Origin: Tritrichomonas musculus
Lineage: Eukaryota; Parabasalia; Tritrichomonadida; Tritrichomonadidae
Length of the DNA stretch: 64,000 nucleotides
Assembly: GCA_039105265.1 (NCBI GenBank)
Contig: JAPFFF010000018.1
Span: 2,418,001-2,482,000 of the forward strand
Reading direction: 5' to 3'
Shown piece after piece: positions 1 to 11,898 of this stretch. Each line of letters starts with the position of its first letter. Position 1 is the stretch's first letter. Under the pieces are notes generated by a model. That model was given only the letters and a program-made list of their open reading frames with translations. It searched no databases and was not told the DNA's origin. The position numbers and the translations under genes were made by a program.

Positions 1-959
1 TCAATTAAACTTTCTTATTTCAATTTTTTATATTAAAAAAATTCTTTTTGGAATGTTATTTATTACCAAATTTTTAAAAATGAAAAAAAAATTTAAATTT
101 CAAATGTATTTAAAAAGTGGGATCTTTCAGTGGTTTTTTTACATTCAATAAGAAAATCGTATCTCTTTATTCTTTTTTTGAATATAAGATATATTTAGGG
201 TCAACAATAGTTTGCTAGTTTGTTTCAAGTATAAATCCTAAAATATATGATCTAGGCGAGATTCAGTACATAATTGTTTACTTTTTGAATGATGATTGAA
301 AAAAAATAGCAATATCTTCTGGGTTTTGAAGTATTTGAATTCATTATCATAATATCTACCATCCACATAAGTGTTTTCATATGAACACAAGTAAGTGGAG
401 TTTTTTGGTAATTCTTTTGGTTATATATAATTCGTTTTTTCATCCACATGAGTTTTTGATATGAAGATAAAAAAAAAAGAGTGAAATCGAAATTTATACT
501 TAGCCCTGGTGAAACCATATGTTCTGTTAGGAGTGGAGAGATTTATTTTATGCATAAATTTATTTGATATAATAAGACTTATTTCAAGATATATGTGTTT
601 TAATAAAAACCTTGAAAAATAGAGCCATTAACACCAAAAGAAATGGTTTTCTCTCTCTGGGAAGTTTTTTACCACTTCAACAACGGTTCGGTAAGGTGGA
701 GAAAAGCATGAAACTAATCATCCTTTACCATTTATTACTTTATAAATATTATAATCTTTTAATGTTGAATGAAGATGAATTGGCAAAACAACTGAATCTG
801 TTTGATGTTTGTTTTATCAATCATTTGTCCAAAAGTGATATGGATTTCTTTCACCCCATTTGAAAAGTGTTCTAAATCGAGAAAGATGAACTATATAAGA
901 ATCATAATTTTTTCAGAAATAATATAAATGAAAGTGTTTTCGAGTATTAACAAATCTAT
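1..959. other. AT-rich intergenic sequence, no convincing gene
   Basis: I see no gene I can support here. Short open stretches exist on both strands, but none resembles a known family and their composition matches the flanking non-coding DNA. Two short related segments near 358-400 and 438-470, both containing a 'catccacat' core, give the impression of a degraded local repeat. Confidence 0.5.
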
Positions 960-2760
960 TCGTCTTTGTAATCTTGCAGGGTATAAATGATTTCTTCTAC
1001 ATTAGTAATAGAGTTCTCATATACTTCATCGTCGAACTTATCTTCTTTCCAGAAGTAAATGAATACAGTTAATATATCTATTACTGTTTGTAGGTTCTTG
1101 CATTTCTATTAAGCCAAGTTTCTTCAAAATGAAGCATTTTAAGCAAGTATCTCCCCAACAGATCTGGTTTGTCTTATCCATTTTAATCCATTCATCTTCA
1201 GGTGTTAATTCTACACAATGATGAACAAAAAAATCTTTAAGTTCTTTATCTGCTGGGTATAACAGTAATAGTATCAATGTTGTATACTTACATCTGGGCT
1301 GATAGCTAGTAGAATTCGTGTATGACATTAGGTAAATATATCTTGAAATCAAAAACGTATATCTTAAAGTTATCTTCAATATCCTATAATCTTGTAATAA
1401 ATCTTCCTCTTGGATAATTCTGTTGTTAAATAATTACGTATAACTTTATGAAATTCAACACTTTCACCATAAACAACCTGTACCAAATCTAAAACTTTCT
1501 TGTTGTTTTATAATATATACGTTGGAATCAATGAATTTAATTGTAACGTTATCCGTCCTTAGTGTCAACATATTCTTTGTGTTAATTACTCAATATTGGG
1601 TTTTAGAAGTATCATCTAAGTTAGCTATGCTAAGATCTTTTGCAAAGCCGACTCTGATAAGCTGATCTAGCTTTTATATCATATCGAATAGTTTATTACC
1701 ATTAATTAAAAATTTTACTAGATCATCTAATATGCATTGTTTACTTAGTAGTCAGTAATGAATTATGAAAAGAGTGCATTTTCGGTATCGAGATTGAAGA
1801 CGAGTAAGTTGTACTTTAATTTGTTTAAGAAAAACTTCCATTTCTTGATAATGGGATTGTAATAGATATACTCTTGTTAATGCTGTTCTGTAAGATAGTT
1901 AAGATGACAGTTGATATATTCTTCTATAACGACGCTGTTATTTATATAGAACATTATATTCAATTGAAACAAACCTTTATCTAAACCATCGTTAACACTC
2001 TTCCTTAAGTGCTCATATAGATTATGTGACCAATCTACTATCTTATCTCTCACAACATGACTCTCATTTGTTTATATAAACTTATTGTAGAACTTATATC
2101 TAACTCTACCACAATCCTTGTTATGTATAAACATTTAGCACTTTTATCAACAAGTTTGTAGCTCTCCATTAATATATAATAATAAGTTCTACATATTTAT
2201 GTATATGTTTCTTCATTAATAAATAATGCGAATACATTACCTATTGGAGTCTTTGGTAATGCAATCTCAATGTATTGTTTATATAACTCACCTTTCTTGT
2301 TGTTATATGTTAGTTTCATGCATCCTCTATTGAGTTTAATGTTATGTTAGGCTCGTAATTTGTAATCTTGTATGTATATTCTGTTAAGAACTGCGAGAGC
2401 TATTCTATTTTGTTCTTATTGTAAAGATTGATCCTAAAAATGTAATAGAAGATAACATTTTCACAGAATTTATCACTTAATGGCCTAAGTTTATGTGTGT
2501 TTCTAGCTCCAGTAGTATGATTGATATCTTACATATGGTTCCAATTAATACTATTAGTAAGATTATATAGAATAGTTTCTTGGTTTGACATTCTTGCGTT
2601 GTGAATGCATTAATGAAAACGTTATTTTATCTGTTTTAATGCATTTAATAGTAATCTTTTTCTTGGTATGGAAGTATAGTTCGAGTAACTTCACTTCTTC
2701 TTCCTCATAATTTCATTTCAAGAAAAAAATTAATGCCCAGATGCTTTTGTGTTCAATTAA
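960..2760 (-). pseudogene. decayed coding fossil, family not recognised
   Basis: Read on the minus strand, this stretch yields a series of protein-like segments of roughly 20-45 residues with normal amino-acid balance, such as one rich in Lys, Tyr and Asn near 2600-2700 and another near 1780-1900. They are separated by many breaks, so it looks like an old coding sequence that is no longer functional. I could not assign a family. A large transposable or virus-like element is possible because such elements are common in parabasalids, but nothing seen here proves it. It is treated only as a fossil. Confidence 0.45.
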
Positions 2761-3548
2761 TACAGTTGTTGTTGAGATATATTTTAGGTACTCAAATATT
2801 ACAGTTGGCGCTGTGTGAAAGGTTATTATTTGTTTAAAATGGTTGGTGTAAACTTAGTTTTTTGAACACAGTTTAACATATCTACCATGTTTATGCTTCT
2901 TTTGATGTTAATTCTAAACAATGTTTTAACCAATTTAAGTTATACTATACAAGAACAATAAGCTTTTCTTTGTTTGAAATAGAATATGAAAGTATTAGAC
3001 TTTTACTTGCTTGTTTGAGTTCTTCGAAATCAGATCCAAAATAATCAATATCTTTCGTTATGCTGAAAGCATCCTTTATTATATTTTTATGTAGGTTTAA
3101 ATCAAAAAGCTGCACATACTAACTTGCTTGTATAATTAATTGTATTTGTGGTAGTCTTCAATATAATGTTCCTAAGTTTTTGTCAAAGTCCTACATATTA
3201 CCTTCTTAGATCTTAAAATCTGTCTTCAAGTTTTCAAGGTATCTTGTTTAGTGTTCTCGTTCTTTCTTACTTTGAAAAAGATTCGTTCTCTTTTTTCTAT
3301 GTTTTTTTGAGAAACTCATATATATTACTTTAATATCAAAAGTGTCAAAGGCCTGAATATCAATTGAAAAAGTGAAAAACAAATAACAATTCTGAATAAA
3401 TACACCAAAGAAAAAAAAAAAAAAAAAAAACAAATGCAATATTGTTTCCGAATATAATAAATAAGTAAGCGTAAGATTAACACTGATGACATCCATATCA
3501 TGTGAAAAATATTTTGATTTTAAAAAAAAATTAAATTTTTTAAAAAAA
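2761..3548. other. intergenic, AT-rich
   Basis: No gene supported. It holds an uninterrupted A run around 3412-3430 and very AT-rich DNA downstream of the phosphorylase gene, whose 3' end lies at 3549. Confidence 0.5.
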
Positions 3549-4379
3549 TTATTTGATTTCAACAAGAGTAGTGAGCAATGCATTACTAGCTGCAACTTCC
3601 ATTGCATACTTAGTATCGTTATCAAGGAAATCCCCACTTGTTCTTTGTGCAATAGTTAAGCAAACAGCTGCTGTACGAAGATTGGCTTCGGGGAATTTGT
3701 TGGCGAGAAATGCAAGAAGATAAGACTCCATCTCAAAGCTTAAAGCTTCTGGTTCTTTCTTCAAAAGAGTTTGAATAAGTTCTGAGTTATTCATCACGAA
3801 ATTATCATCGAATCGTCCTTGTGATGAATAAAAAGTATCTGATGATGTGTCAGGTCCGATAACTGTACGATATTGAGTCAACTTACTAAATTGAGCATGA
3901 ACAAGTTCTCGGAGTTCTTTATCAAATGGTATTGGTTCCTTTGCGATCTTGTATGGGAAAGATTCATGTTCGTAATCTTGGCGAAGATAATAAGCTTTAT
4001 CAGCTATAGCATAGCAACCAATTGGAACATCTGCATGAAGGCATCCGCAAGTTCCAAATCTAACTATGTAAAGAGGTCCTTCAGTTACGGCTCTGGATTG
4101 AACAATCATTAATTCAGCCATCGCATATCCCATTCCTGTTGCAATGATACTAACAGGAACACCTTTAAAGGTACCAGTATATACTGTAAAAATCATATTT
4201 CCTTTATGGACTTGAACACTTCCTTCATCGAGCGTTTTTGAGATTTTAAGTGCTCGATTTGGGTCACCGACAGTTAAGATTCGATTAGCAAGTTCGCCTT
4301 TTTTAACACCGAGAGGTTGGATTCTACCGTCAGAATCAAATACGGATTTAGAAGGAGGAAGCCATAAAAACTCAGACAT
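3549..4379 (-). CDS. uridine/nucleoside phosphorylase (PNP-UDP family 1)
   Basis: 276 residues, the usual length for this family. These enzymes split nucleosides with phosphate to give a free base and ribose-1-phosphate, a salvage step in the cytosol. Visible family motifs are GDPNRA at residues 38-43 (phosphate-binding region), RFGTCG at 107-112 in place of the common RxGTxG, a SSDTFYSSQGRF stretch near 179-190 that is characteristic of uridine-specific members, and FEMES at 215-219 (ribose binding by the Glu-Met-Glu). The ATG at 4377-4379 gives a compact N-terminus and no targeting peptide. Trichomonads depend on nucleoside salvage, so the role fits. Preference for uridine over purine nucleosides is inferred from the middle motif only. 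Confidence 0.88.
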   Translation of the reverse strand: MSEFLWLPPSKSVFDSDGRIQPLGVKKGELANRILTVGDPNRALKISKTLDEGSVQVHKGNMIFTVYTGTFKGVPVSIIATGMGYAMAELMIVQSRAVTEGPLYIVRFGTCGCLHADVPIGCYAIADKAYYLRQDYEHESFPYKIAKEPIPFDKELRELVHAQFSKLTQYRTVIGPDTSSDTFYSSQGRFDDNFVMNNSELIQTLLKKEPEALSFEMESYLLAFLANKFPEANLRTAAVCLTIAQRTSGDFLDNDTKYAMEVAASNALLTTLVEIK

Positions 4380-4706
4380 TTAACTAATACTTGTAATTTT
4401 TATCGTTTGAGGTGAATTGAAAATTCAATGAAATCAAAAAACAAAAACATCAATATTTTCTATTTAAGTAAGGATAATTATCAATAAAATCATTAAAATA
4501 ACAAAACTAATCTATTATCTTGTATTGGTGCTGTTTAATGCAAAGATCTGATTATTTATATTGATAGATCTAAAAAATGATTCAAAATCATATCAATTCA
4601 AGATTTTCAAATTACTTTACAATACTATATGAAATGTAAATATCACAGCAGCAAACATTTATAAAACGCATTCTCTAACAAATAAATCAAATAGATTAAA
4701 AAAAAG
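4380..4706. other. intergenic between two minus-strand genes
   Basis: 327 bp, very AT-rich, serving as the 5' region of the phosphorylase gene and the 3' region of the B56 gene. A TCACCTCA sequence on the minus strand about 25-35 nt ahead of the phosphorylase ATG could be an initiator, but the match is weak. Nothing else is visible. Confidence 0.4.
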
Positions 4707-6185
4707 TTATGATGAAGTTAATTGATCATTTGCACATTTTGCAGCAAAATCATTTAATTTTTCTCTGTATTCATCAGCGTTGATTGATGGATCAGATGAG
4801 GCAGCAAGGGTAATAATATCATTCCATCCAATCTTTTCCTCGTTTCTTTTAGATCTAGATGATAATGTGGCGGTTATTGCTCTTGTTTGTGGTTTTGATT
4901 GAAAATGAAAATTAGAAATTTTATCAGATAATCTTATGGCCAAATCTCTCTCTTCTTCATTCCAGTGCTTACAAGCTGCTTTAGCTGCTGGAAGTAATAT
5001 ATCCGAAATTGTATCTGGAAGTGGACGGTAAACATCCATAAAATCATCATCGAGCGCAAATGATGTTGTGTATATTGCCACTCTATAGTTTTGAGAGCAT
5101 ATACAAGAAGACAATATTTTAAGAACAAGTGGTCCAACCTTTTCCATGACAGTTGCTGGAAGTGTTGGCAGTAAACGTGAAAATTGATGAATAAACATCA
5201 TTTGCTTTGTTGTGGACGCTCGGGGCCAGTGACTTTTCAAATAGTATAAGCACCATAATGATGTTGCTGGCTCAAGCTGTTGGAAGAAACTAGATAACTG
5301 ATGCAGAGGTTCTTCAAACACATAAGCTAGGTCAGTTGAAAAAAGTGGATAAAAAACAGTTCTAAACAGCAAAAAATTGGTTTGATTGATGGGAAGAGGA
5401 AGTGAATTAAAGTAATCTAGAAAAAGACGTAAAATTGAAGAAATTGATAGAGTATAATAAGTAATTCCATCTAAGTAGCTAATAACTCGAGAAAGTAGAT
5501 GACGAAGCACATTTTGACGGTATCCCACAAAATTTTGTAGAATGTATGATAAATGTTTTTCAATTGTAATGCTTTCTTCATATGAAGGCGAACTTAGTTG
5601 CTGAACAAGATTTAGAGTAAAATCATCGTTAAGACATGGTCCAAATTTATATATGTTTTTCATGAGCAAAGAAAAAATATTATGAATTATGTCGATATGA
5701 TCCCAGTTTTTCACAATATAATTTTGAGGAACTTCGGAAAATTCATTAATATCATGAAATTTTGGAAGTGGCCGAAAAATGTGTTGTTTAATCACTTCAA
5801 ACAAATTGAAGTAAATACTTTGTGGAATTGAATCCAATAATAATTCATCAGTTAGCAGCTCATATATGTTACTCAGCACTTTTTCCTTTTTTAAAGCAAA
5901 TGAATTTGGAGGATGAGGATGAATATCAGACATGACTTGAATAATAGGATAGTCCATATAGGTTGAACATTGATCAATAAGAGATGATATATCATCTATT
6001 AAATGAGCCTGTGGCGTGAATGATGTTTTCAAATCATTTTGTGTTGCGAAATTATCATTTGAATTTAAAAAATCTCTGGAAGAATTAACTCTCGGCGTAT
6101 GAGACTCGTTTTTACGCCCATTTTTTGGAATTGTAATTGCTGGGTTTCTCTTCGATCTCGATGATTTTGATGCTTTTCTTTGCAT
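4707..6185 (-). CDS. PP2A regulatory subunit B56 (B') family
   Basis: Predicted 491-residue protein from the ATG at 6183-6185. The B56 subunit is a HEAT-like helical scaffold that selects substrates for protein phosphatase 2A. Family signatures in order: IFRPLPKF (compare FRPLPP in other B56 proteins), a WDHIDIIHNIF stretch matching the conserved 'WPHLQLVYEFF' region, a segment around HLSYILQNFVGYRQNVLRHL, the LKSHWPRASTTKQMMF region equivalent to 'KFWPKTHSPKEVMFL', and a conserved C-terminal helical region ending in CKHWNEEERDLAI. The N-terminus is basic and Ser/Lys-rich. The frame stays open upstream to 6284 through a poly-T tract but has no ATG there, so I chose 6185. A tract ending TTATTCCAG just upstream also resembles a splice acceptor, so an upstream exon cannot be excluded. 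Element A lies about 210 bp upstream. Confidence 0.85.
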   Translation of the reverse strand: MQRKASKSSRSKRNPAITIPKNGRKNESHTPRVNSSRDFLNSNDNFATQNDLKTSFTPQAHLIDDISSLIDQCSTYMDYPIIQVMSDIHPHPPNSFALKKEKVLSNIYELLTDELLLDSIPQSIYFNLFEVIKQHIFRPLPKFHDINEFSEVPQNYIVKNWDHIDIIHNIFSLLMKNIYKFGPCLNDDFTLNLVQQLSSPSYEESITIEKHLSYILQNFVGYRQNVLRHLLSRVISYLDGITYYTLSISSILRLFLDYFNSLPLPINQTNFLLFRTVFYPLFSTDLAYVFEEPLHQLSSFFQQLEPATSLWCLYYLKSHWPRASTTKQMMFIHQFSRLLPTLPATVMEKVGPLVLKILSSCICSQNYRVAIYTTSFALDDDFMDVYRPLPDTISDILLPAAKAACKHWNEEERDLAIRLSDKISNFHFQSKPQTRAITATLSSRSKRNEEKIGWNDIITLAASSDPSINADEYREKLNDFAAKCANDQLTSS

Positions 6186-6387
6186 GATATTGGTTGCATA
6201 GCTGGTGCGATTTCTAGGATTATCTATGATTCTTTTATTGTTAGGTTCAGTCTGGAATAAGAAAAGAAAAAAAAACAATTGCAAAACTCATAAGAGAGCA
6301 AAAGATTTATAAATCATATAGAATTTTTTCAAAGATTATTCAAAATTTCAATAATATTATGAATTATAAAACGTTTATTTTTATTTT

Positions 6388-6395
6388 TTGGTGAA
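6388..6395. repeat. left target-site duplication of element A
   Basis: TTGGTGAA at 6388-6395 matches TTGATGAA at 16388-16395 at 7 of 8 positions. The two copies directly abut the inverted ends of element A (GTTATAGGTGG inward from 6396, and its reverse complement ending at 16387). Confidence 0.7.
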
Positions 6396-6565
6396 GTTAT
6401 AGGTGGACTCGAACTTGATCTCCTAAAAAGTCGTAAATATGACTTAAAGTCTAAAAAGTTTATCTCAAAAAATCATTAATTTGATTTAAAGTCTAAAAAG
6501 TTTATCTCAAAAAATCTTTAATTTAATTTTAAGTCTAAAAAGTTTATCTCAAAAAATCATTAAAT

Positions 6566-6573
6566 TGAATTAA
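6566..6573. repeat. left target-site duplication of element B
   Basis: TGAATTAA at 6566-6573 is repeated exactly at 14958-14965. The undisturbed site can be read in the opposite arm of element A near 16209-16217, where the reverse complement runs through without the insert, confirming that B entered A. Confidence 0.9.
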
Positions 6574-8035
6574 GGGATATTGATTTTGGCACCCAAAATG
6601 CACCCCGGCCAAATAGGTATTCAAAAAATGCACCCCAAATCGGTTTTGCACCCAAATTTTATTATTGCACCTATTTTGCACCCAAATAAACTAAATAAAA
6701 AGTGGCTTGCTTATACAAAATTTTTCTATCTTCATTTCTAACTTTTTTGGCTCAAAATCCTTTATAAAGTATTTTATTTCTGGTAATTTGCTTTGTTTGC
6801 CGTGGAATCGATTGTTCTGTCTCTTTTTCATCCTTTTTTTTGCAAATATTCAAATATTATATAATTTTCATAATAATTCAATTTATTGGTTTAAAATGGT
6901 TGTTTATAATATACTTAATTATTCTGTCATATGAAAATTTAGAAGCTAGCTGAGAGTAAAAAAATATTTGTGTTTTAAAATTGTTATAATCTACCTCAGA
7001 ATATATTGAAAGAATAAAAAAAAATCCATATTTTGAATACTCTGATTTGAATGCTCTCACAAAAATATAAAATTTGATATAAATATTAATTTTAAACGGA
7101 TATTTAAAAATTTAAAACGATTTTCTTAAAGAACAAAGTGAGATTAATATCAAACAAAGATGCAGAATGAGGCTTGATATTATAAATTTATTTTAGTATA
7201 ATAATTTTTTTGTTTTTTCAATCTTTTTTAAAACGATCAACTTAAAAGTACTCAAAAAAGAAAAAGATCAATTAAATTATTAATAAATCATTATTTAGAT
7301 ATAAATTGTTATAACCTTTTTTTTGTTTTTTCAATTTTTTTTTATATAATTTAAAACGATCAACTTAAAAATACTCAAAAAAGAAAAAGATCAATTAAAT
7401 TATTTATAAATCATTATGTAGATATAAATTGTTATAACCTTTTTTTTGTTTTTTCAATTTTTTTTTTATATAATTTAAAACGATCAACTTAAAAATACTC
7501 AAAAAAGAAAAAGATCAATTAAATTATTTATAAATCATTATGTAGATATAAATTGTTATAACCTTTTTTTTGTTTTTTCAATTTTTTTTTATATAATTTA
7601 AAACGATCAACTTAAAAATACTCAAAAAAGAAAAATATCAATTAAATTATTTATAAATCATTATGTAGATATAAATTGTTATAACCTTTTTTTTGTTTTT
7701 TCAATTTTTTTTTATATAATTTAAAACGATCAACTTAAAAATACTCAAAAAAGAAAAAGATCAATTAAATTATTTATAAATCATTATGTAGATATAAATT
7801 GTTATAACCTTTTTTTTGTTTTTTCAATTTTTTTTTATATAATTTAAAACGATCAACTAAAAAATACTCAAAAAAGAAAAATATCAATTAAATTATTAAT
7901 AAATCATTATTTAGATATAAATTGTTATAACCTTTTTTTTGTTTTTTCAATTTTTTTTTATATAATTTAAAACGATCAACTTAAAAATACTCAAAAAAGA
8001 AAAATATCAATTAAATTATTAATAAATCATCATTT
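6574..8035 (+). repeat. left terminal inverted repeat of element B
   Basis: Pairs with 13740-14957 in inverted orientation. The outer 60-110 bp is a run of 'tgcaccc' motifs (GCACCCAAAATGCACCCC and variants), which may be subterminal transposase binding sites. The inner half is a tandem array. Two short open frames (6707-6934 plus, 6878-7060 minus) occur identically in the other arm and are probably non-coding. Confidence 0.88.
7200..8035 (+). repeat. tandem array of a roughly 121-bp unit (about 7 copies) in left arm of B
   Basis: Each unit contains AAAACGATCAACTTAAAAATAC followed by an A/T-rich block with TATAAATTGTTATAACC and a poly-T/poly-A transition. I count about seven units here against about five in the right arm, differing by scattered substitutions such as AAAAGATCA versus AAATATCA. 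Confidence 0.85.
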
Positions 8036-8213
8036 AGATGTGGAATATAGTGACAATTTTTTTATTTTTTTTCAAAATTTCTTTTTTCTTGATATTAAAA
8101 ACGTATTTATTAGAAAAAAATCAATTTTGAATAATTTACAAAAAAAATTATATAAGTTTCTTCAAAATTGAATAATGTCTTCAAAAATGAGTACTTTTTA
8201 GTCTCTTATTATT

Positions 8214-8220
8214 TCACTTT
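8214..8220 (+). promoter_or_regulatory. initiator-like motif of the passenger gene
   Basis: TCACTTT lies 6-12 nt upstream of the ATG at 8226. It matches the parabasalid initiator pattern TCA(+1)YWYW, and would give a leader of about 10 nt. Confidence 0.5.
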
Positions 8221-8225
8221 AAAAA

Positions 8226-9169
8226 ATGGATATTTACAAAGAACAAAGTTACTCCAAAGATATTAGTTTAAAATTCGATGAAATAAATGTGTTTTTTGGT
8301 GAAAAAGATTACACATCAAACTTTAATCGCATCGAAATTTTTCAGAAAATAGAAGAAGAACTTAAAAATATTGATGTCATTTACAAAACCAAAAATTATA
8401 AATTAATTCATGATATGATAATGCAGATTATACAATTTTTAAATTCAGAAAATTATGAATTTGAAGATAATGATGAAAATTTTATTCTTTTTTTTATTCA
8501 AAAATCTCAATTATTAACCAATTTATCTGAATTTTTCGAAACAAATAATGAAAATTTTATTTTATCTATATTTCATTTTTTTATCTCTTTATCAGTGTTA
8601 TCGGGTGATTATATCGATTTTTTGATTCCTCATTTTAAAAATATTGAGTTTATAATTGTTTTTTTAAAAGAGCATATAAATTCAACAAAAATTTTATCTA
8701 ATTTTTACATATTATTAAGAGTTTTTTGTGAATATTCAGAAATATATCGTTTAAATCTTATTAATTCGAATTTTTTTTCTTTTAATTTTGTTTTTCATAA
8801 TTTTAATAAACTTCAAAGTTTAATTTTTTTTCTAAATTTTTTAAAGATATATCGGATGACTTAGATCTAAATGCTATATATAACATATCAGATTGCATTG
8901 ATGTTATAGAAATAAGTTATCCTATTCAAAACATTCAAAAATTCGTTCAATTTTATAATAAACTTTTTGAATTTATAAATGCTCTACCTTTTTCAAAAAA
9001 ATCATTATTATTTTAATCATTTGTATCGATCTTATACAAATCAAGCGATCCTATCATTTATAAAATTATCCCAGAGATTACTTCTGAACTTCGAGATTAT
9101 TCTAATTCTGAAATTTATTTTGGTGAAGATATTGATAACTTCATCTCAAAAATATGTCAAAATGAATAA
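8226..9169 (+). pseudogene. passenger gene in element B: helical-repeat-like protein of unknown function, broken
   Basis: The first 212 codons (8226-8864) are open. The protein sense then continues in the next frame from about 8845, has one in-frame TAA near 9017-9019, and ends at TAA 9167-9169. The single frame change plus one stop suggest a recently inactivated gene of about 310 residues. It is rich in Phe, Ile, Leu and Asn with alternating amphipathic segments, which suggests an armadillo-like helical protein, but no domain is recognised. It lies just inside the left arm of B and does not look like a transposition gene, so it is best described as captured cargo. The initiator motif directly before its ATG indicates that it once had its own promoter. 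Confidence 0.55.
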
Positions 9170-11204
9170 GTCAATGGTTTTTTACATTCAATAAAATCCT
9201 TTTTTATATTAAAAAAAAACTATTATATAAATGTACTTTGATTTTATCATTAAACAGCATTCATCTATTTGATGTTTTTCATATCACATTTCCAAATATT
9301 TGGAAATCGACCTTTTAGTCAATGCTTTTATGAATAAAGTATGTGCATATTATAATTAAGAGAATTACAAATACTCTAAGCTTAAATTTGATTCTATAAC
9401 ATACTTTTCACCTAAAAACTATTGTTTTTTTTTTTTTGTTTGTTTTGTTTTGTTTTGTATTGTTTTTGTTTTTTTAAAACTTTTTGAAAGCGTTTATATA
9501 AACAACACCACTTTTTGAACGCAGTTCAAAAAGAATCTAGTAAAAACTAAGAATAGATATTTTTAATATATTTTTTTTCTAAGTAGGACATGATATAGTT
9601 AATATATAGCATTATATTGATAATGTATAGGATTGTATTTATTATACATAGGATTGTATTGATAATGTATAACATTATACTGATAATAAACTTCAATACG
9701 ATGTTAGTTTATTGAATTATAATGTTAGTATGCTTCAATATAATGTAAATGTACTACATTAAAATGATAATGTACTTCATTATGATGTTAATATACTGTA
9801 TTATGATGTTAGTTTATTGGATTATAATGTTAATATGATATAATATATTGAATATGTACTGCATTATGATGTTAGATTATTGAATTATAATGTTTATATA
9901 CTTCATTATAATGTTAATATTCTTCAATACAATGTTTATATATCAAACAAATATTTAATATAATGTTGATATATTGAAAATCATATATGATAAGCTAAGG
10001 TCTCTTGACGACCTACAAATCATATCAGCCCCTATTATTTCTCTAACGGTTTCTGCAAAAAAATTGTTTTATTCATCTACTGGTTCTTAATGATCTCATT
10101 ATATTTATGATCTACTACTTCCATAATACCTTTAGGAAAAAATGTGCTGAGAATATTTATTAAATTTGTGTAGTATTAATCATAGTAACTTGAGCAAAGG
10201 CAATCAAATTGTTATTGAAACAAAGTGATGATGGAATATAAAAATATTGAGTTGTTAAACTTTCACCCTGATCATATTCCACATAAATCTGTAATATCTT
10301 TTGAGATACTGTGCCCTGATATATTTTATTGAATGAAAAAAAAAGATAACCGTGAAAAATAAATGTCCTTCTGAAAAGTGAAGCTGTATTACCTCACTAG
10401 AATAGATAAATGCATATTCGTTTGTATTTGATTAACTGGTTGTATTTGATTATTCTCTTTGATGCATCAAATCTGGTTTCAAAAGCTGCTTTTATTCTTT
10501 AAGCTCGTACTCTCTGTCTCTTATTTTTTAATTCTGCCTTTGAGTAAATCTAAAGCTTCGTTTGTCCTCTCAATAGTGGAATATAAAGTATTTTTTTTTT
10601 GTAATTTGTTCTTCTTTTATATGTGAGTTTTCTGCAATTTGGTTTATATTTTTTTGATTTCATAAATGCTATATACAGGCAAAATCATTAATGCTTAATT
10701 TCATACTGCTGATTCCATCAACTCTTAAGATAATATGATTAGTGGTAGTGATTATTTTGATAGATGCACTAGAAAGATCTCAGTGCCCTCATAACTAGAT
10801 ATAGCACTATTTGATATATATGAAAATCTGTTAATATTTCTTTATGCTAAATTAATTGAATATTCACTGACTTTCATGATGATAAGTAATTCGTGGATAA
10901 CGACTTGAGAATAACAATCTGGGATTAGTAGTCTTCTAAAATAAATCTAATAAAAACTATCAGGAATTAGAAAGAATAAAAGTTAACTTGAATATAAATA
11001 TAGTAAGATGCCGCTAAAGACATTGAGAATGCAAATTAAACGTTCTATTCGAAGATAAAAACGGTTAATAATTGAAAAAGCTAATATACCATTTCTGAAT
11101 TTTTTGTGCACTTTTGTTTTTTTATAAAGTTGAATTTGCATTTTTTATTCAAAAAGTGTGGACCTTGCTGGTTAGGTAACTAGCAAGCCTTGCCCAAAAA
11201 ACTT
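9170..11204. other. interior of element B, no intact gene
   Basis: From about 9590 to 9965 there is a degenerate version of the TA-rich minisatellite found at 11205-11815. From about 9970 to 11200 the minus strand has scattered protein-like segments with many breaks, compatible with old decayed coding sequence of unknown family. I cannot support a gene here. Confidence 0.4.
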
Positions 11205-11815
11205 ACTCAAATGTTAATATACTTCATTACAATGTTAATATACTGCATCATAATGTTAATATACATCATTATTATGTTAATATACTGCATTGTGATATCA
11301 ATGTACAGTATCATGATGCTAGATTATTGAATTATGATGTTAATGTATTAAATTATAATGCTAATATACATCATTATTATGTTGATATACATCATTATTA
11401 TGTTAATATACTTCATTACAATGTTAATATACATCATTATGATGTTAATATACTGCATCATAATGTTAATATACATCATTATGATGTTAATATACTGCAT
11501 TGTGATGTCAATGTACAGTATCATGATGCTAGATTATTGAATTATGATGTTAATATATTAAATTATAATGTTAATATATTGAATTATAATGTTAATACAT
11601 TGCATAATAATGCTAATATACATCATTATTATGTTAAAATACATCATTATTGTGTTAAAATACATCATTATTATGTTGATATACATCATTATTATGTTAA
11701 TATACATCATTATTATGTTGATATACATCATTATTATGTTAATATACTGTATCATAATGTTAATATACATCATTATTATGTTAATATACTGCATTATGAT
11801 GTTAAATTATTGTTT
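11205..11815 (+). repeat. 21-bp minisatellite
   Basis: Tandem copies of a 21-bp unit of the form CATCATTATTATGTTAATATA with variants (gatgttaatatactgcatt). Because 21 is a multiple of three and the unit lacks stops in several frames, long open frames appear on both strands here. They are products of the repeat, not genes. Confidence 0.9.
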
Positions 11816-11898
11816 ATTCCATTATATGTTGTAAATTTAACGATAGATTTTGAGCTTAAACAATTTTATATTTAAATAATTTACAAATTATTTATTGA

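Noticed and set aside
4934-5137. Secondary frames inside the B56, GH20, coiled-coil and chromatin genes
   Set aside because: They overlap strong genes in other frames, lack domains and follow from the codon bias of the real gene.
6707-7060. 75- and 60-codon frames in the arms of element B (also 14471-14824)
   Set aside because: They occur identically in both inverted arms, overlap each other on opposite strands and have no recognisable protein features. The identity reflects arm similarity.
11327-11875. Long open frames over the minisatellite (both strands)
   Set aside because: They follow directly from a 21-bp unit without stops. The translated product is a simple heptad HHYYVNI with no sign of selection, and frames are open on several strands at once.
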